Shown: positions 17,598-27,236, numbered from the stretch's first letter. The stretch: DNA of 64,000 bases from Pseudomonas sp. DTU12.3 (GCF_004124275.1 NZ_CP027218.1:5651001-5715000); one strand, 5' to 3'. Numbers and translations are program-made. Notes: generated by a model not told the origin, from the letters alone.

Positions 17598-18194
17598 TCA
17601 GGCAAACAGTTCGCCCTGCAACTCATCAAGCAGCGCCTGGATCGCATCCAGTCGCTGCTGCGGATCGTCGAGTTGCAGCAGATCAATCTTGTCTTCTTCA
17701 GCGAACGGCAACAGATACGCCAGCTGATTGGCCAGCGACTGCTGACCGAGCGCTTCGGTGCCCATGTTCAAAGCTTCGACCATCGGGTGTTCCGCCAGCG
17801 CCCTGAGCAGCGCCACCAAGTCAGCGTCTTCATCCTGCAACGGTTGCTCGGGATCGTCATCCAGCCACTCGACGTCGGCGAGGATCAACTGATCGCGCTG
17901 CACTTCAGTGCGCAACACACTGAAGCGGCGACCGCCCTGTACGCGTATCCCCAGCAAGCCGTTATCCTGCTGCTGGAAGTCGGTGATGCGTGCTTCGCAA
18001 CCGACCAGCGCATAGCCTTCCGGCGCGAGGCCGACTTCGCTGCCTTCCAGGATGCACACCACGCCAAAACCGCCGCCCTGCTTCATGCAGCGGCCGATCA
18101 TGTCGAGGTAGCGCGCCTCAAAGATCTGCAAGTCGAGGTTGCAGCCGGGAAACAGCACTGTGTTCAGCGGGAAAAGCGGCAGACTCATAGACAT
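17598..18194 (-). CDS. LON peptidase substrate-binding domain protein
   Basis: A 198-residue cytoplasmic protein consisting only of the N-terminal (PUA-like) domain of Lon protease: LPLFPLNTVLFPGCNLDLQI, FEARYLDMIGRC, FGVVCILEGSEVG, with a helical C-terminal part (DKIDLLQLDDPQQRLDAIQ). It has no AAA+ or protease domain. The role is unknown; such proteins are thought to bind protein or ligand. The stop of lrgB is 4 bp upstream, so it may be expressed with lrgAB. Confidence 0.9.
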   Translation of the reverse strand: MSMSLPLFPLNTVLFPGCNLDLQIFEARYLDMIGRCMKQGGGFGVVCILEGSEVGLAPEGYALVGCEARITDFQQQDNGLLGIRVQGGRRFSVLRTEVQRDQLILADVEWLDDDPEQPLQDEDADLVALLRALAEHPMVEALNMGTEALGQQSLANQLAYLLPFAEEDKIDLLQLDDPQQRLDAIQALLDELQGELFA

Positions 18195-18198
18195 TTCC

Positions 18199-18915
18199 TT
18201 ACACCACCATCGACACCGCCAGCGGCAGGAACACCGCCGTGGCCACGCCCATCAGACTCATCGCCAGCGCCGCGAAGGCGCCGCACTCATCACTTTCCTG
18301 CAATGCCACCGAGGTGCCGACCGCATGCGCGGTCATGCCCAGCGCCATGCCGCGCGCCTCGGGGCTGTGCACGCCGAGACGGGTGAGCAGCGCCGGGCCG
18401 AAGATCGCGCCGATCACCCCGGTGATCAACACGAACACCGCTGCCAGCGCCGCGACACCACCGATCTGCTCGGCCACCAGCATCGCAATCGGCGAGGTCA
18501 CCGACTTCGGCGCCATGGTCATCAGGATCATGTGATCAGCGCCAAACCACCAGCCGAGCAGCACGCCCATGCCGGTTGCAACCACCCCACCTATCACCAG
18601 CGTAGTAAAAATCGGCCAGAACAATTGGCGAATACGCCGCAGGTTGAGGTACAGCGGCACCGCCAGCGCCACGGTGGCAGGGCCGAGCAGAATGCTGAGG
18701 ATCTCGGTGCTCTTGCGGTACTCGGCGTAGGTCAGGCCACAGCCGACCAACACACCGATCACCAACAACATGGAGACCAACACCGGTTGCAGAAAGATCC
18801 AGCGGGTTTTTTCGAACGCCGCCAAGACCAATTGATAGGCACCGAGGGTGATGCCGATGCCGAACAGCGGATGATGGATTACAGAGGCCCAAGCGCCTTG
18901 CCAGTCGAAGAGCAT
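18199..18915 (-). CDS. lrgB: LrgB/CidB-family membrane protein
   Basis: A 238-residue polytopic protein with about seven hydrophobic segments and the LrgB signature LLGPATVALAVPLY, MAPKSVTSPIAMLVAEQIGG and GMTAHAVGTSVALQ. LrgAB/CidAB pairs control murein hydrolase export or, in newer work, pyruvate and small-metabolite transport. The start codon shares one base with the LrgA stop (TGATG-type join), so the pair is translationally coupled. The substrate cannot be read from the sequence. Confidence 0.93.
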   Translation of the reverse strand: MLFDWQGAWASVIHHPLFGIGITLGAYQLVLAAFEKTRWIFLQPVLVSMLLVIGVLVGCGLTYAEYRKSTEILSILLGPATVALAVPLYLNLRRIRQLFWPIFTTLVIGGVVATGMGVLLGWWFGADHMILMTMAPKSVTSPIAMLVAEQIGGVAALAAVFVLITGVIGAIFGPALLTRLGVHSPEARGMALGMTAHAVGTSVALQESDECGAFAALAMSLMGVATAVFLPLAVSMVV

Positions 18916-19277
18916 CAGGACTCCTCCGAACGGTGCGCGTGACGCTTGACCATGCGTTGCATCAGCACGCCGGCAAACGCCATCGACAGAATCAGCGACA
19001 CCACCAGCGCGCCGACAATCGCCCAGAAATCGGCGGCAATCGCCGTCGCATACACCATCACCCCGACTGCCGGCGGCACCAGCAACAGCGGCAGATAACG
19101 CAGCAGGCTGCCGGCCGCGAGATTCAGCGGCTCGCCGACTTCACCGCGAACGATCAGGAAGATCAGTAACAGCAGCAGACCGATGATCGGCCCCGGCAGC
19201 ACCGGCAACAACAAGTGATTGAGCGCCGTGCCGAGCAATTGAAACAGCACCAGCAGGGTCAGGCCACGTAGCAACAT
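18915..19277 (-). CDS. lrgA: LrgA/CidA-family holin-like protein
   Basis: A 120-residue membrane protein with four helices: LLVLFQLLGTALNHLLLPVLPGPIIGLLLLL carries the family's PGPIIG motif, and LPLLLVPPAVGVMVY is typical. Charges cluster at the C-terminus (MVKRHAHRSEES). It is the small partner of lrgB and first gene of the small operon, facing away from the MaoC gene. No lytSR-type regulator lies nearby. Confidence 0.92.
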   Translation of the reverse strand: MLLRGLTLLVLFQLLGTALNHLLLPVLPGPIIGLLLLLIFLIVRGEVGEPLNLAAGSLLRYLPLLLVPPAVGVMVYATAIAADFWAIVGALVVSLILSMAFAGVLMQRMVKRHAHRSEES

Positions 19278-19470
19278 CCGACATCTCCGTCTTACTTTTC
19301 ACCCAGCAGGGGCTCGGCATTATAAGCACGCCTGCGCTATGGATCGGCATTCGCCAAAAGCATGGTCGGTTGACCGGAGCAAATCGCCATGATGATCTAC
19401 AGTGGTTCGCAGGGCGGTCAAATCCCCCACCGAAAAAACTATAAAACCGATGAACCCAAGGAGAGTCTCA

Positions 19471-19926
19471 ATGCCCTATGTTCCAGTTGCAGAGCTCAAA
19501 GATTATGTCGGCAAGGAACTCGGACGTTCCGAATGGCTCACCATCGATCAGGAACGCATCAACCTGTTCGCCGAAGCCACCGGTGATTATCAGTTCATTC
19601 ACGTCGACCCGGTCAAAGCCGCGCAAACACCATTTGGCAGCACCATTGCCCACGGTTTCCTGTCGTTGTCGCTGATCCCGAAATTGATGGAAGACATCCT
19701 CATCCTGCCGCAAGGCGTGAAGATGGTGGTCAACTATGGTCTGGACAGCGTGCGTTTCATCCAGCCAGTGAAGGTCAATTCGAAAGTTCGCCTGAAGGTC
19801 GATCTGGGCGAAGTGACCGAGAAAAAACCTGGCCAGTGGCTGCTCAAAGCGACCGCAACGCTTGAGATAGAAGGTTCGGACAAACCGGCCTACATCGCCG
19901 AGCCATTGTCGCTCTGCTTCGTCTAA
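19471..19926 (+). CDS. MaoC-family (R)-specific enoyl-CoA hydratase-like protein
   Basis: A 151-residue single hot-dog domain. The start at ATG 19471 follows an AAGGAG site at a good distance, which excludes the longer frame from 19402. The hydratase-2 motif EATGDYQFIHVDPVKA contains the catalytic Asp and His, followed by FGSTIAHGFLSLSL. Members hydrate enoyl-CoAs for polyhydroxyalkanoate or branched lipid metabolism, or dehydrate hydroxyacyl-CoA in the reverse direction. It is monocistronic; the substrate is not determined by context. Confidence 0.9.
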   Translation: MPYVPVAELKDYVGKELGRSEWLTIDQERINLFAEATGDYQFIHVDPVKAAQTPFGSTIAHGFLSLSLIPKLMEDILILPQGVKMVVNYGLDSVRFIQPVKVNSKVRLKVDLGEVTEKKPGQWLLKATATLEIEGSDKPAYIAEPLSLCFV

Positions 19927-19975
19927 ACGTTCCGGATGCGAAGCAGCGCACGCTGTTTCGCGTCACCTCTCTATT

Positions 19976-19988
19976 TATGCGACGCATA
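19976..19988. promoter_or_regulatory. Small perfect palindrome upstream of the MORN-protease gene
   Basis: TATGCG-A-CGCATA lies 41 bp before the start of the MORN-protease gene, near where a promoter is expected. It could be an operator; no regulator is known for it, and palindromes this short occur by chance. Confidence 0.3.
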
Positions 19989-20028
19989 GCTGCGGCATAC
20001 TCGGTCGCCTAATTGCCCGGATCCCGCT

Positions 20029-21756
20029 ATGCGCTCACTCGCTTCTCTTGCACCCATTGCCCTGACCTTGATGCTCACCGCTTGCGGCGACGGCGAATCA
20101 CTGTTGCCGCCAGATGCGCGCCTGCCGGACGGCGGTCGCTATCGCGGTGAACTGGTCAACGGCTTGCTGCAAGGCCAGGGGCGCGTCGACTACCCCAACG
20201 GCAGCTGGTACGCCGGCCAGTTCGACAAGGGCCAATGGCACGGTCAGGGCGAATGGCATGGCAGCAATGGCGAAGTCTATCGCGGGCAATTTCAGCAAGG
20301 CTTGTTCGATGGCCAAGGCAGTCTGACCACCAACGCCAGCAGTTACACCGGGGGCTTCAAGCAAGGCCGGCGCGAAGGCGAAGGCACGCTGAAAGAAAAC
20401 GCCATGACCTACCGTGGCGAGTTCAAGGCTGACCAGTATTCCGGCCTCGGCCGTCTCGAGATGGACGACGGCAGTTCCTATCAAGGCCAGTTCGCCCACG
20501 GCAAACCCAACGGCGAAGGCCAGCGTGGCGACTCCAGCGGCAACTCGTTCAGCGGGCATTTCGTCAACGGTCAGCTGGAAGGCAACGGCACGTTCAACAG
20601 CGCCGACGGCGACATCTACGTCGGCGGTTTCAAGAACAATCAATTGCACGGCAAGGGTCGCTACGAAAACGCTGACGGCGACGTTTGGCTCGGCCAGTTC
20701 AAGGAAGGCGCGCTGACCGGCAAGGGTGAGTTGATCGGCGCCGACGGCAGCCATTACATCGGCGCCTTCAACGACTGGCGCTTCAGTGGGCCGGGCCGTT
20801 TGAATCTGTCTGATGGCAGTTTCTACATCGGCGGTTTCGATAACGACAGCTACTCGGGGCGCGGCACTCTGGTGCTCACCGATGGCAGCGTCATGAGCGG
20901 CACCTGGATCAACGGCCAGCGCGTGCGCGATGCCGACGGCAAATTATTGCCCGACACCCTTGAACTCGGCTTGCTCGCTCAGGGCCGTCTGCTCGATGAC
21001 GCCTTGGCCGCCATCCCCGCGTCGACGCCAGCGGTTGAGCTGTACACCCTGACCCTCGGCGGCGACGGCAAGCAGAGCGTGTTCCTGCGTGAATCCGATT
21101 ACGTCGCCAACATGCTCAATACGCGCTTCGGCGCCTATGGCCAGATCCGTCTGGTCAACCACCGCGATCACTTGGCCGACCGGCCGATGGCCACCCGCGA
21201 GAACCTGCGCCGCGCTGCGCAAGCCCTTGCTGAACGCAGCGGCCCGGAAGACTTGCTGTTCATCTACCTGACCAGCCATGGCACCGCCGAACATGAACTG
21301 GTGCTCGACCAGCCGCGCATGGAGCTGGCCGACCTGCCCGCCGATGAACTCGCCGCCGTGCTGGCGCCGCTGAAAAACCGCGACAAGATCATCGTGATCT
21401 CTTCGTGTTACTCCGGTGGTTTTATCCCGGCGCTGAAAGACGAACGCACCTTGATCATGACCGCCTCGCGCGCCGATCGGGTGTCCTTCGGTTGCTCGGA
21501 AGAAGCCAACTTCACCTATTTCGGCGACGCACTGTTCGCCCAGGCGCTGAACCAGACCGATGACCTGGAGCAAGCCTTCAAACTGGCCAAAGCCACCGTC
21601 GCCGAGCGTGAACTGGCGGACAATTTCGAAGCCTCGGAGCCGCAGATCTGGGCGCCAAAAACCGTACTCGCGCACTGGCAACTGCTGCGCAAACAGCAAG
21701 CAAGAAAAGCTTTGCAAAGTGCTGCGTTGAACGACGGAGCGGTAAAGAGCAACTAA
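20029..21756 (+). CDS. Lipoprotein with MORN repeats and a C13/caspase-like protease domain
   Basis: A 575-residue protein with signal peptide and lipobox (LMLTACGDG, Cys19), so it is exported and lipid-anchored. Residues about 35-305 hold eleven to twelve MORN repeats of 23 residues (pattern YxGxFxxGxxxGxGxxxxxdG). Residues about 340-545 look like a peptidase C13/caspase-like domain: a beta strand then TSHG gives the candidate His417, and VISSCYSGG gives the candidate Cys460, followed by MTASRADRVSFG. Bacterial MORN proteins often bind membranes or partners. The substrate and activator are unknown. The gene stands between a MaoC gene and an NAD(P)-binding protein 27 bp downstream, with which it may be transcribed. 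Base usage is like its neighbours. Confidence 0.85.
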   Translation: MRSLASLAPIALTLMLTACGDGESLLPPDARLPDGGRYRGELVNGLLQGQGRVDYPNGSWYAGQFDKGQWHGQGEWHGSNGEVYRGQFQQGLFDGQGSLTTNASSYTGGFKQGRREGEGTLKENAMTYRGEFKADQYSGLGRLEMDDGSSYQGQFAHGKPNGEGQRGDSSGNSFSGHFVNGQLEGNGTFNSADGDIYVGGFKNNQLHGKGRYENADGDVWLGQFKEGALTGKGELIGADGSHYIGAFNDWRFSGPGRLNLSDGSFYIGGFDNDSYSGRGTLVLTDGSVMSGTWINGQRVRDADGKLLPDTLELGLLAQGRLLDDALAAIPASTPAVELYTLTLGGDGKQSVFLRESDYVANMLNTRFGAYGQIRLVNHRDHLADRPMATRENLRRAAQALAERSGPEDLLFIYLTSHGTAEHELVLDQPRMELADLPADELAAVLAPLKNRDKIIVISSCYSGGFIPALKDERTLIMTASRADRVSFGCSEEANFTYFGDALFAQALNQTDDLEQAFKLAKATVAERELADNFEASEPQIWAPKTVLAHWQLLRKQQARKALQSAALNDGAVKSN

Positions 21757-21783
21757 GCTGAACAGTATCAAGGGAGAGACACT

Positions 21784-22425
21784 ATGTACTTGACGCCTCA
21801 GCACGTATTGCTTGCCGGAGCTACCGGTTTGACCGGTGAACATCTACTCGACCGTTTGCTCAACGAGCCGACGATTTCTCGCGTGCTCGCTCCTTCCCGC
21901 CGGCCATTGGCCGAGCATCCGCACCTGGAAAACCCGGTCGGCGATCCGCAGGCGTTCCTGCCGCAGCTCAGTGGCCGCGTCGATATCGCCTACTGCTGCC
22001 TCGGCACGACGATCAAACAGGCCGGCTCGGAAGCGGCGTTTCGTGCGGTGGATCTGGACATGGTCGTGGCGTTTGCCAAACGCGCGCGGGAGATGGGCGC
22101 GCGGCATCTGATCGTGATCAGTGCGATTGGCGCCGATCCGAAGTCGTCGGTTTTCTATAACCGGGTCAAAGGCGAAATGGAGCAGGCTTTGCGTGCGCAG
22201 GACTGGCCGCAACTGACCATTTGCCGACCTTCGCTGTTGTTGGGTGAACGCACGGAGCCGCGTCTGGCCGAACAGTTAGCCGGGCCGTTGTCGAAGCTGA
22301 TTCCGGGTAAATATCGCGGTATTGAAGCGTGCCAACTGGCGCGAGCGATGTGGCGGTTGGCGCTGGAAGAGCAGGATGGGGTGCGGGTGATCGAGTCGGA
22401 TGATTTGCGCAAGCTGGGCAAATAA
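21784..22425 (+). CDS. NAD(P)-binding Rossmann-fold protein (HTATIP2/YbjT-like atypical SDR)
   Basis: A 213-residue protein with the dinucleotide motif [14 protein letters not shown] at the N-terminus and [42 protein letters not shown] further on. The YxxxK pair is in [11 protein letters not shown]. This is the layout of atypical SDRs related to oxidoreductase HTATIP2/TIP30. The substrate is unknown; some relatives only sense NADP(H). The start follows a GGGAGAG site by 8 nt and lies 27 bp after the MORN-protease gene. A family-C REPIN follows. Confidence 0.88.
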   Translation: MYLTPQHVLLAGATGLTGEHLLDRLLNEPTISRVLAPSRRPLAEHPHLENPVGDPQAFLPQLSGRVDIAYCCLGTTIKQAGSEAAFRAVDLDMVVAFAKRAREMGARHLIVISAIGADPKSSVFYNRVKGEMEQALRAQDWPQLTICRPSLLLGERTEPRLAEQLAGPLSKLIPGKYRGIEACQLARAMWRLALEEQDGVRVIESDDLRKLGK

Positions 22426-22439
22426 AACCCCGGAACCTT

Positions 22440-22539
22440 GTGGCGAGGGGATTTATCCCCGTTCGGCTGCGCAGCAGTCGTCGCTGTTAAAATTTGGGGG
22501 GTGCTTCGCACCCCAACGGGGATAAATCCCCTCGCCACA
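22440..22539. repeat. REPIN-like inverted repeat, family C
   Basis: TGTGGCGAGGGGATTTATCC…CGTTCGG at one end and the exact complement (…GGGGATAAATCCCCTCGCCACA) at the other enclose about 50 bp that itself contains a smaller GGGGTGC-type palindrome. It separates two convergent genes. A second copy lies at 50157-50289. Confidence 0.9.
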
Positions 22540-22555
22540 GGGGGTGTGTGCGCTT

Positions 22556-22840
22556 CTACAATCCGCCTGTCGCCTGAAAACTCACGCCGATTACGGTGAG
22601 CAATGACAACGGTAACAACAGCGTATCAAGCAACGCACTTGCCGGCAGATCCACCCCCGGATAGCTCGGTGCCTCAGCCCCGAACCGGTCCATCGCGCAA
22701 CACCCGCCATTCATTACGTACAAATCCAGCCGCGTCCCGGAGTACACCACCGGCGCGCCCGGCTTGGCTGCGTCCAGCGTGCGCGCCGTCGCGCACCCGG
22801 TCAGTTGCAACGCCAGCAGCATCACCAACAGCTTATTCAT
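22556..22840 (-). CDS. YceK/YidQ-family lipoprotein
   Basis: A 94-residue protein with a lipobox ([11 protein letters not shown]), followed by [44 protein letters not shown], the standard YceK/YidQ pattern. One hydrophobic stretch near the C-terminus may contact the membrane. Function is unknown. The start overlaps the ubiX stop by 8 bp, so it forms the tail of an mpl-ubiX-yceK operon. Confidence 0.85.
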   Translation of the reverse strand: MNKLLVMLLALQLTGCATARTLDAAKPGAPVVYSGTRLDLYVMNGGCCAMDRFGAEAPSYPGVDLPASALLDTLLLPLSLLTVIGVSFQATGGL

Positions 22841-23480
22841 CGCTGCTCAAATGATGCTCACCCCAACGCGGCAGCATGTCCTGTGGAATACCGAGCAGAT
22901 TGAGAATCCGCGCCACGACAAAGTCGATCAGGTCATCGATGGTCTGCGGCTGGTGATAGAAACCCGGCGACGCCGGCAGAATGGTCACGCCCATGTTCGA
23001 CAGCTTGAGCATGTGCTCCAGATGAATGCTCGAATACGGCGCTTCGCGCGGCACCAGAATCAACTGGCGACGCTCTTTCAAAGTGACATCGGCGGCGCGC
23101 TCGATCAGGTTGTTGCAGGCGCCCGTGGCAATCGCCGACAACGTCCCGGTGGAACACGGCACCACCACCATCGCTGCTGGCGCACCGGAACCCGAGGCCA
23201 CCGGCGACATCCAGTCTTCCTTGCCGTACACGCGAATCTGCCCGGCGGCAGCCCCGGTGTATTCAGTGAGGAATGCCTGCATCATCTGCGGCTTGGGCGG
23301 CAGCGTCACGTCGGTCTCGGTGGCCATGACCAATTGCGCAGCCTTGGAAATCAGGAAGTGCACTTCGCGGTCTTCGCGCACCAGGCAATCGAGCAGGCGC
23401 AGACCGTATTGCGCACCCGAGGCGCCGGTCATCGCCAGCGTGATGCGTTCGGGACCATTGCTCTCAAAACGAGTGTTCAT
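22833..23480 (-). CDS. ubiX: Flavin prenyltransferase UbiX
   Basis: A 215-residue enzyme that joins dimethylallyl phosphate to FMN to form the cofactor of UbiD-type decarboxylases, needed for ubiquinone synthesis. The N-terminal FMN motif [19 protein letters not shown], the middle [45 protein letters not shown] and [30 protein letters not shown] are all present. It overlaps mpl by 4 bp and yceK by 8 bp. No ubiD gene is in the window. Confidence 0.96.
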   Translation of the reverse strand: MNTRFESNGPERITLAMTGASGAQYGLRLLDCLVREDREVHFLISKAAQLVMATETDVTLPPKPQMMQAFLTEYTGAAAGQIRVYGKEDWMSPVASGSGAPAAMVVVPCSTGTLSAIATGACNNLIERAADVTLKERRQLILVPREAPYSSIHLEHMLKLSNMGVTILPASPGFYHQPQTIDDLIDFVVARILNLLGIPQDMLPRWGEHHLSSDE

Positions 23481-24826
23481 TGCAGCGCCTCGGCGAGTTT
23501 GCCGTGCAGGCCGCCGAAGCCGCCATTGCTCATGATCACCACGTGAGTGCCGGGCTGAGCCTGACTCTTCACGCGCTCAATGATGCCTTCCAGTGAATCG
23601 CTGACAATCGACGGCACCGTGCACAGCGCGGCGGTGGCGGCGAGGTCCCAGCCGAGGTTGGCCGGGGCGTACCAGATCACTTGATCGGCATCGACCACGC
23701 TGGCCGGCAAACCATCACGGTGCGCGCCGAGCTTCATCGAGTTGGAGCGCGGCTCGATGATCGCAATCAGCGGTGCGTCACCAATGCGCTTGCGCAAGCC
23801 GTCGAGAGTGGTGGCGATGGCGGTCGGGTGATGCGCGAAGTCGTCGTAAATGGTGATGCCGCGTACTTCGGCGACTTTCTCCATGCGGCGTTTGACGTTC
23901 TTGAATGCGCTCAATCCAGCGATGCCCATCGATGGCACCACGCCAACATGCCGCGCCGCCGCCAAGGCAGCCAAGGCGTTGGCAACGTTGTGCTGGCCAG
24001 TCAGTTCCCATTCGACGGTGCCTTGCGACACGCCTTCGAACATCACTTCGAACGCCGAGCCGTCTTCGCTCAGCAGTTTGACCTGCCACTGACCACCGGC
24101 ACCGGTGGTTTGCACCGGGGTCCAGCAGCCCATTTCGATGACACGCTGCAAGGCCGGCTCGGTGGTCGGATGGATGACCAGCCCTTCACTCGGAATGGTT
24201 CGCACCAGGTGATGGAATTGCCGCTCGATCGCCGGCAGATCCGGGAAGATGTCGGCGTGATCGAACTCAAGGTTATTGAGGATCGCCGTGCGCGGACGGT
24301 AGTGCACGAATTTCGAGCGCTTGTCGAAGAACGCGCTGTCGTACTCGTCGGCCTCGATCACGAAGAACGGCGTGCCGCCCAATCGTGCCGATACGGAGAA
24401 GTTTTGCGGCACGCCGCCGATGAGGAAACCCGGGCTCATGCCGGCGTGTTCCAGCACCCAGGCGAGCATGCTGCTGGTGGTGGTTTTGCCGTGAGTGCCG
24501 GCAACCGCCAGCACCCAGCGACCTTGCAGCACGTGATCGGCCAGCCACTGCGGGCCGGAGACGTAAGGCAGGCCTTTGTTCAGTACATATTCCACCGCCG
24601 GATTGCCGCGCGACATGGCGTTGCCAATGACGACCAGATCCGGCGCCGGATCGAGCTGCGCCGGGTCGTAACCCTGCGTCAGTTGAATGCCTTGGGCTTC
24701 AAGCTGCGTGCTCATCGGTGGATAGACGTTGGCGTCGGAGCCGGTCACGTGATGGCCCAGCTCTTTGGCCAGAACCGCCATCGAGCCCATGAAAGTCCCG
24801 CAGATACCCAGAATATGAATGTGCAT
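23477..24826 (-). CDS. mpl: UDP-N-acetylmuramate:L-alanyl-gamma-D-glutamyl-meso-diaminopimelate ligase Mpl
   Basis: A 449-residue Mur ligase that reattaches recycled murein tripeptide to UDP-MurNAc in the cytoplasm. The start is [20 protein letters not shown], inside a longer frame to 24880. The ATP loop [21 protein letters not shown] and the [10 protein letters not shown]-type region ([19 protein letters not shown]) are diagnostic. It works in the same pathway as LdcA at 2568-3518. It heads the mpl-ubiX-yceK string. Confidence 0.96.
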   Translation of the reverse strand: MHIHILGICGTFMGSMAVLAKELGHHVTGSDANVYPPMSTQLEAQGIQLTQGYDPAQLDPAPDLVVIGNAMSRGNPAVEYVLNKGLPYVSGPQWLADHVLQGRWVLAVAGTHGKTTTSSMLAWVLEHAGMSPGFLIGGVPQNFSVSARLGGTPFFVIEADEYDSAFFDKRSKFVHYRPRTAILNNLEFDHADIFPDLPAIERQFHHLVRTIPSEGLVIHPTTEPALQRVIEMGCWTPVQTTGAGGQWQVKLLSEDGSAFEVMFEGVSQGTVEWELTGQHNVANALAALAAARHVGVVPSMGIAGLSAFKNVKRRMEKVAEVRGITIYDDFAHHPTAIATTLDGLRKRIGDAPLIAIIEPRSNSMKLGAHRDGLPASVVDADQVIWYAPANLGWDLAATAALCTVPSIVSDSLEGIIERVKSQAQPGTHVVIMSNGGFGGLHGKLAEALQ

Positions 24827-24939
24827 AGTCGACCTCGTAAAACATGGCCGCAGGTTAGCGTAGGGAGGGGGAAATCGCACTCTTTAGGTGATTGAGCGGG
24901 GATGGTTGGGCTTGGGGTTCAGGCTCGGCTGTAGATTGC

Positions 24940-25295
24940 GGCCCCTCACCCCAGCCCTCTCCCGAGGGAGAGGGAGCCGATCTACGTTGCTTTCAAATCC
25001 GCAGTTCGGCTCGATAAATCAGGTCGACGTAAATTGCCGCATCAACTCGATCAGTCCCCTCTCCCTCTGGTAGAGGGAGCCGGTCTCGGTGCTTTCAAAT
25101 CCTGAGTTCGGCTCAATATTTCAGGTCGACGTAGATCTGTAGACCGACTCGGTCAGTCCCCTCTCCCTTTGGGAGAGGGAGCCGGTCTCGGCGCTTTCAA
25201 ATCCTGAGTTCGGCTCAATATTTCAGGTCGACGTAGATCTGTAGACCGACTCGGTCAGTCCCCTCTCCCTTTGGGAGAGGGCTAGGGTGAGGGCC
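24940..25295. repeat. Tandem 102-bp repeat element with inverted ends
   Basis: The outer ends CCCTCACCCCAGCCCTCTCC (24943-24962) and its near complement GGGAGAGGGCTAGGGTGAGG (25273-25292) bound three head-to-tail copies of a unit that starts CAGTCCCCTCTCCC. Unit starts are at 24952, 25052, 25154 and 25256, giving periods of 100, 102 and 102 bp; the last two units are almost identical. Each unit contains a CCTCTCCC…GGGAGAGGG hairpin. It occupies most of the 470-bp gap between mpl and the sigma54 activator. I see no gene in it. Confidence 0.9.
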
Positions 25296-25297
25296 TT

Positions 25298-27211
25298 CTA
25301 ACTGGCTCGCCGCTCAATCCCATGCTTACGCAGCTTCCTGTAAAGAGTATTGCGGCTGACACCCAGTTGCTGCGCCGTATGGGTCATGTGCCAGCGAGTT
25401 TGCTCCAGCACATTGAGCAAAGCCGACCGTTCGGCATCTTCCAGCGGATGATCGGACTCCTTAACCGCAAATACTGCCGGACTCCCCTGCCGAATCATCA
25501 CCGGCAAATCCTCAATCCCGATCCGCCCCTCATCACACAACGCCGCCAGCGTGCGCAGGACATTACGCAACTGCCGCACATTCCCTGGCCAGTTGAACGC
25601 CAGCAACGCCTGACGTGCCGGCTCTTCGATGAGGATCGTTTCACCGCCCGCCTCTTCAGCCAGCAGGAAATCCAGCAGCTGCGATTTATCACTGCGCTCG
25701 CGCAATGCCGGCAACGCCACTTCCAGGCCATTCAAGCGGTAATACAAATCCTCACGGAAGCTGCCGTCGGCGACCCGCTCCAGCAGATTGCGGTGCGTGG
25801 CACTGATGATCCGCACGTTGACCGACTCAGGCTCGCCGCCGATCGGTACCACTTGCCGATCCTCCAGCACTCGCAACAATCTGGTCTGCAAGGCCAGTGG
25901 CATATCACCGATTTCATCGAGGAACAACGTGCCGCCATCGGCCTGCTGCAACTTGCCGCGCATGCCGTCCTTTCTTGCACCGGTGAAACTGCCGCCGCGA
26001 TAGCCGAACAGTTCACTCTCGATCAGGCTCTCCGGGATGGCCGCGCAGTTGAGGGCGACAAAGGCTCTGCCCGAACGCTGGCTAGCCTGATGCACGGCCT
26101 TGGCGAAGGCTTCCTTACCGGAGCCGGTTTCGCCGTTGATCAGCAGCGGCACATCGCGTTCGAACACACGCAACGACTTGCGGAAGTCGGCCTGCAACGC
26201 CTCATCACCAAGGCAAATGCCCGACAGGCGCGGAGCCTCAACCATAACTGGCGCAGGCATGCTCGGCGCCGGTTTACGCGACTCCCCTCGCAGCACGGCA
26301 AACAAATGCCGGCCGTCGCGCGTGCGCAGCGGCCAACTGGCGCTGGCATTGGCACTCGCGCGGCCAAGTAGCTCATCCAGCGAACAATCGAAAAACGCCT
26401 CGACCGGTTTCCCAAGCAAACCACCGCGAATATGCCCGAGCAGGTTCAGCGCACTCTGATTGACCGCACTGATCCGCCCTTCCCCGTCAAACGCCAGCAG
26501 CCCCTCGCTGAACAGGCCGACGGACTCGGCCTGCAAGTGGAAACGCAGCAACCATTGGTTATCGAAGCAACGCAGGAAATAGCAGCTCTCGATCATCTTC
26601 GCCGACAGATTGACCAGCGCCATGGTGTGGAACTGACTCTGCCGCGAAACGTCGTGCCGCGCGGAGGACACGTCGAGCACCGCCAGCAGTTCGCCATGTG
26701 GGTCGAACACCGGGCTCGCCGAGCAGGTCAGGCCGGTGTGGCGACCGCGAAAGTGTTCGTCCTGATGGATGGTCAGCGCCTGGCGCTCGACCAGGCAGGT
26801 GCCGATGCCGTTGGTGCCTTCGCAGGCCTCGCTCCAGTCCGCCCCGAGCCAGAGGCCGGCGCGTTCGAATATCTTGCGTTCGGCGGGCGCGGTGACGCAG
26901 TTGAGGATCACCCCGCGCGCGTCGGTCAGCAGCACCGCATGGCCGGCGCCGGAGAGTTGTTGATGCAGGCTGCTCATTTCATTGCCAGCGATCTGCAGGA
27001 CTTGTTGCAGACGTTCGCGGCTTTCCAGTACACGACCGTGTTCAAGCACGGTCGGCGCCATGGTCAGCGCCGGGTCGAGGTGATAGTCCTCAAGACAGCG
27101 CAGCCACGAGCGGGCAATCGACGGATCGGCACCCGGCCCGTGCATGTGCGGCTTGCCCTGGGTCGCGGTGAGAACCTGTTGGGCATGGCGACTCAAATGG
27201 TTGTCGTGCAT
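25298..27211 (-). CDS. eatR: Sigma54-dependent activator of ethanolamine/acetaldehyde catabolism (AcoR/EatR-like)
   Basis: A 637-residue bacterial enhancer-binding protein. Residues about 60-210 form a GAF-type sensor (LLTDARGVILNC, WSEACEGTNGIGTCL). About 230-300 is a PAS-like segment. The AAA+ domain carries Walker A GETGSGKE (360-367), the sigma54-contact loop GSFTGA (407-412, one change from GAFTGA) and Walker B TLFLDEIGD. The C-terminus is a Fis-type helix-turn-helix (HTAQQLGVSRNTLYRKLRKHGI). It is divergent from the aldehyde dehydrogenase and next to permease, eutB and eutC, each linked to a -24/-12 promoter or downstream of one. The ligand is inferred to be ethanolamine or acetaldehyde. 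The symbol follows the P. aeruginosa arrangement from memory. Confidence 0.85.
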   Translation of the reverse strand: MHDNHLSRHAQQVLTATQGKPHMHGPGADPSIARSWLRCLEDYHLDPALTMAPTVLEHGRVLESRERLQQVLQIAGNEMSSLHQQLSGAGHAVLLTDARGVILNCVTAPAERKIFERAGLWLGADWSEACEGTNGIGTCLVERQALTIHQDEHFRGRHTGLTCSASPVFDPHGELLAVLDVSSARHDVSRQSQFHTMALVNLSAKMIESCYFLRCFDNQWLLRFHLQAESVGLFSEGLLAFDGEGRISAVNQSALNLLGHIRGGLLGKPVEAFFDCSLDELLGRASANASASWPLRTRDGRHLFAVLRGESRKPAPSMPAPVMVEAPRLSGICLGDEALQADFRKSLRVFERDVPLLINGETGSGKEAFAKAVHQASQRSGRAFVALNCAAIPESLIESELFGYRGGSFTGARKDGMRGKLQQADGGTLFLDEIGDMPLALQTRLLRVLEDRQVVPIGGEPESVNVRIISATHRNLLERVADGSFREDLYYRLNGLEVALPALRERSDKSQLLDFLLAEEAGGETILIEEPARQALLAFNWPGNVRQLRNVLRTLAALCDEGRIGIEDLPVMIRQGSPAVFAVKESDHPLEDAERSALLNVLEQTRWHMTHTAQQLGVSRNTLYRKLRKHGIERRAS

Positions 27212-27236
27212 TTCTTATTGTTCTCCATATTCCCCG

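Noticed and set aside
24940-25295. The 102-bp repeats as a CRISPR or phage attachment array
   Set aside because: The whole period is repeated, so there are no unique spacers, and no integrase or cas gene is present.
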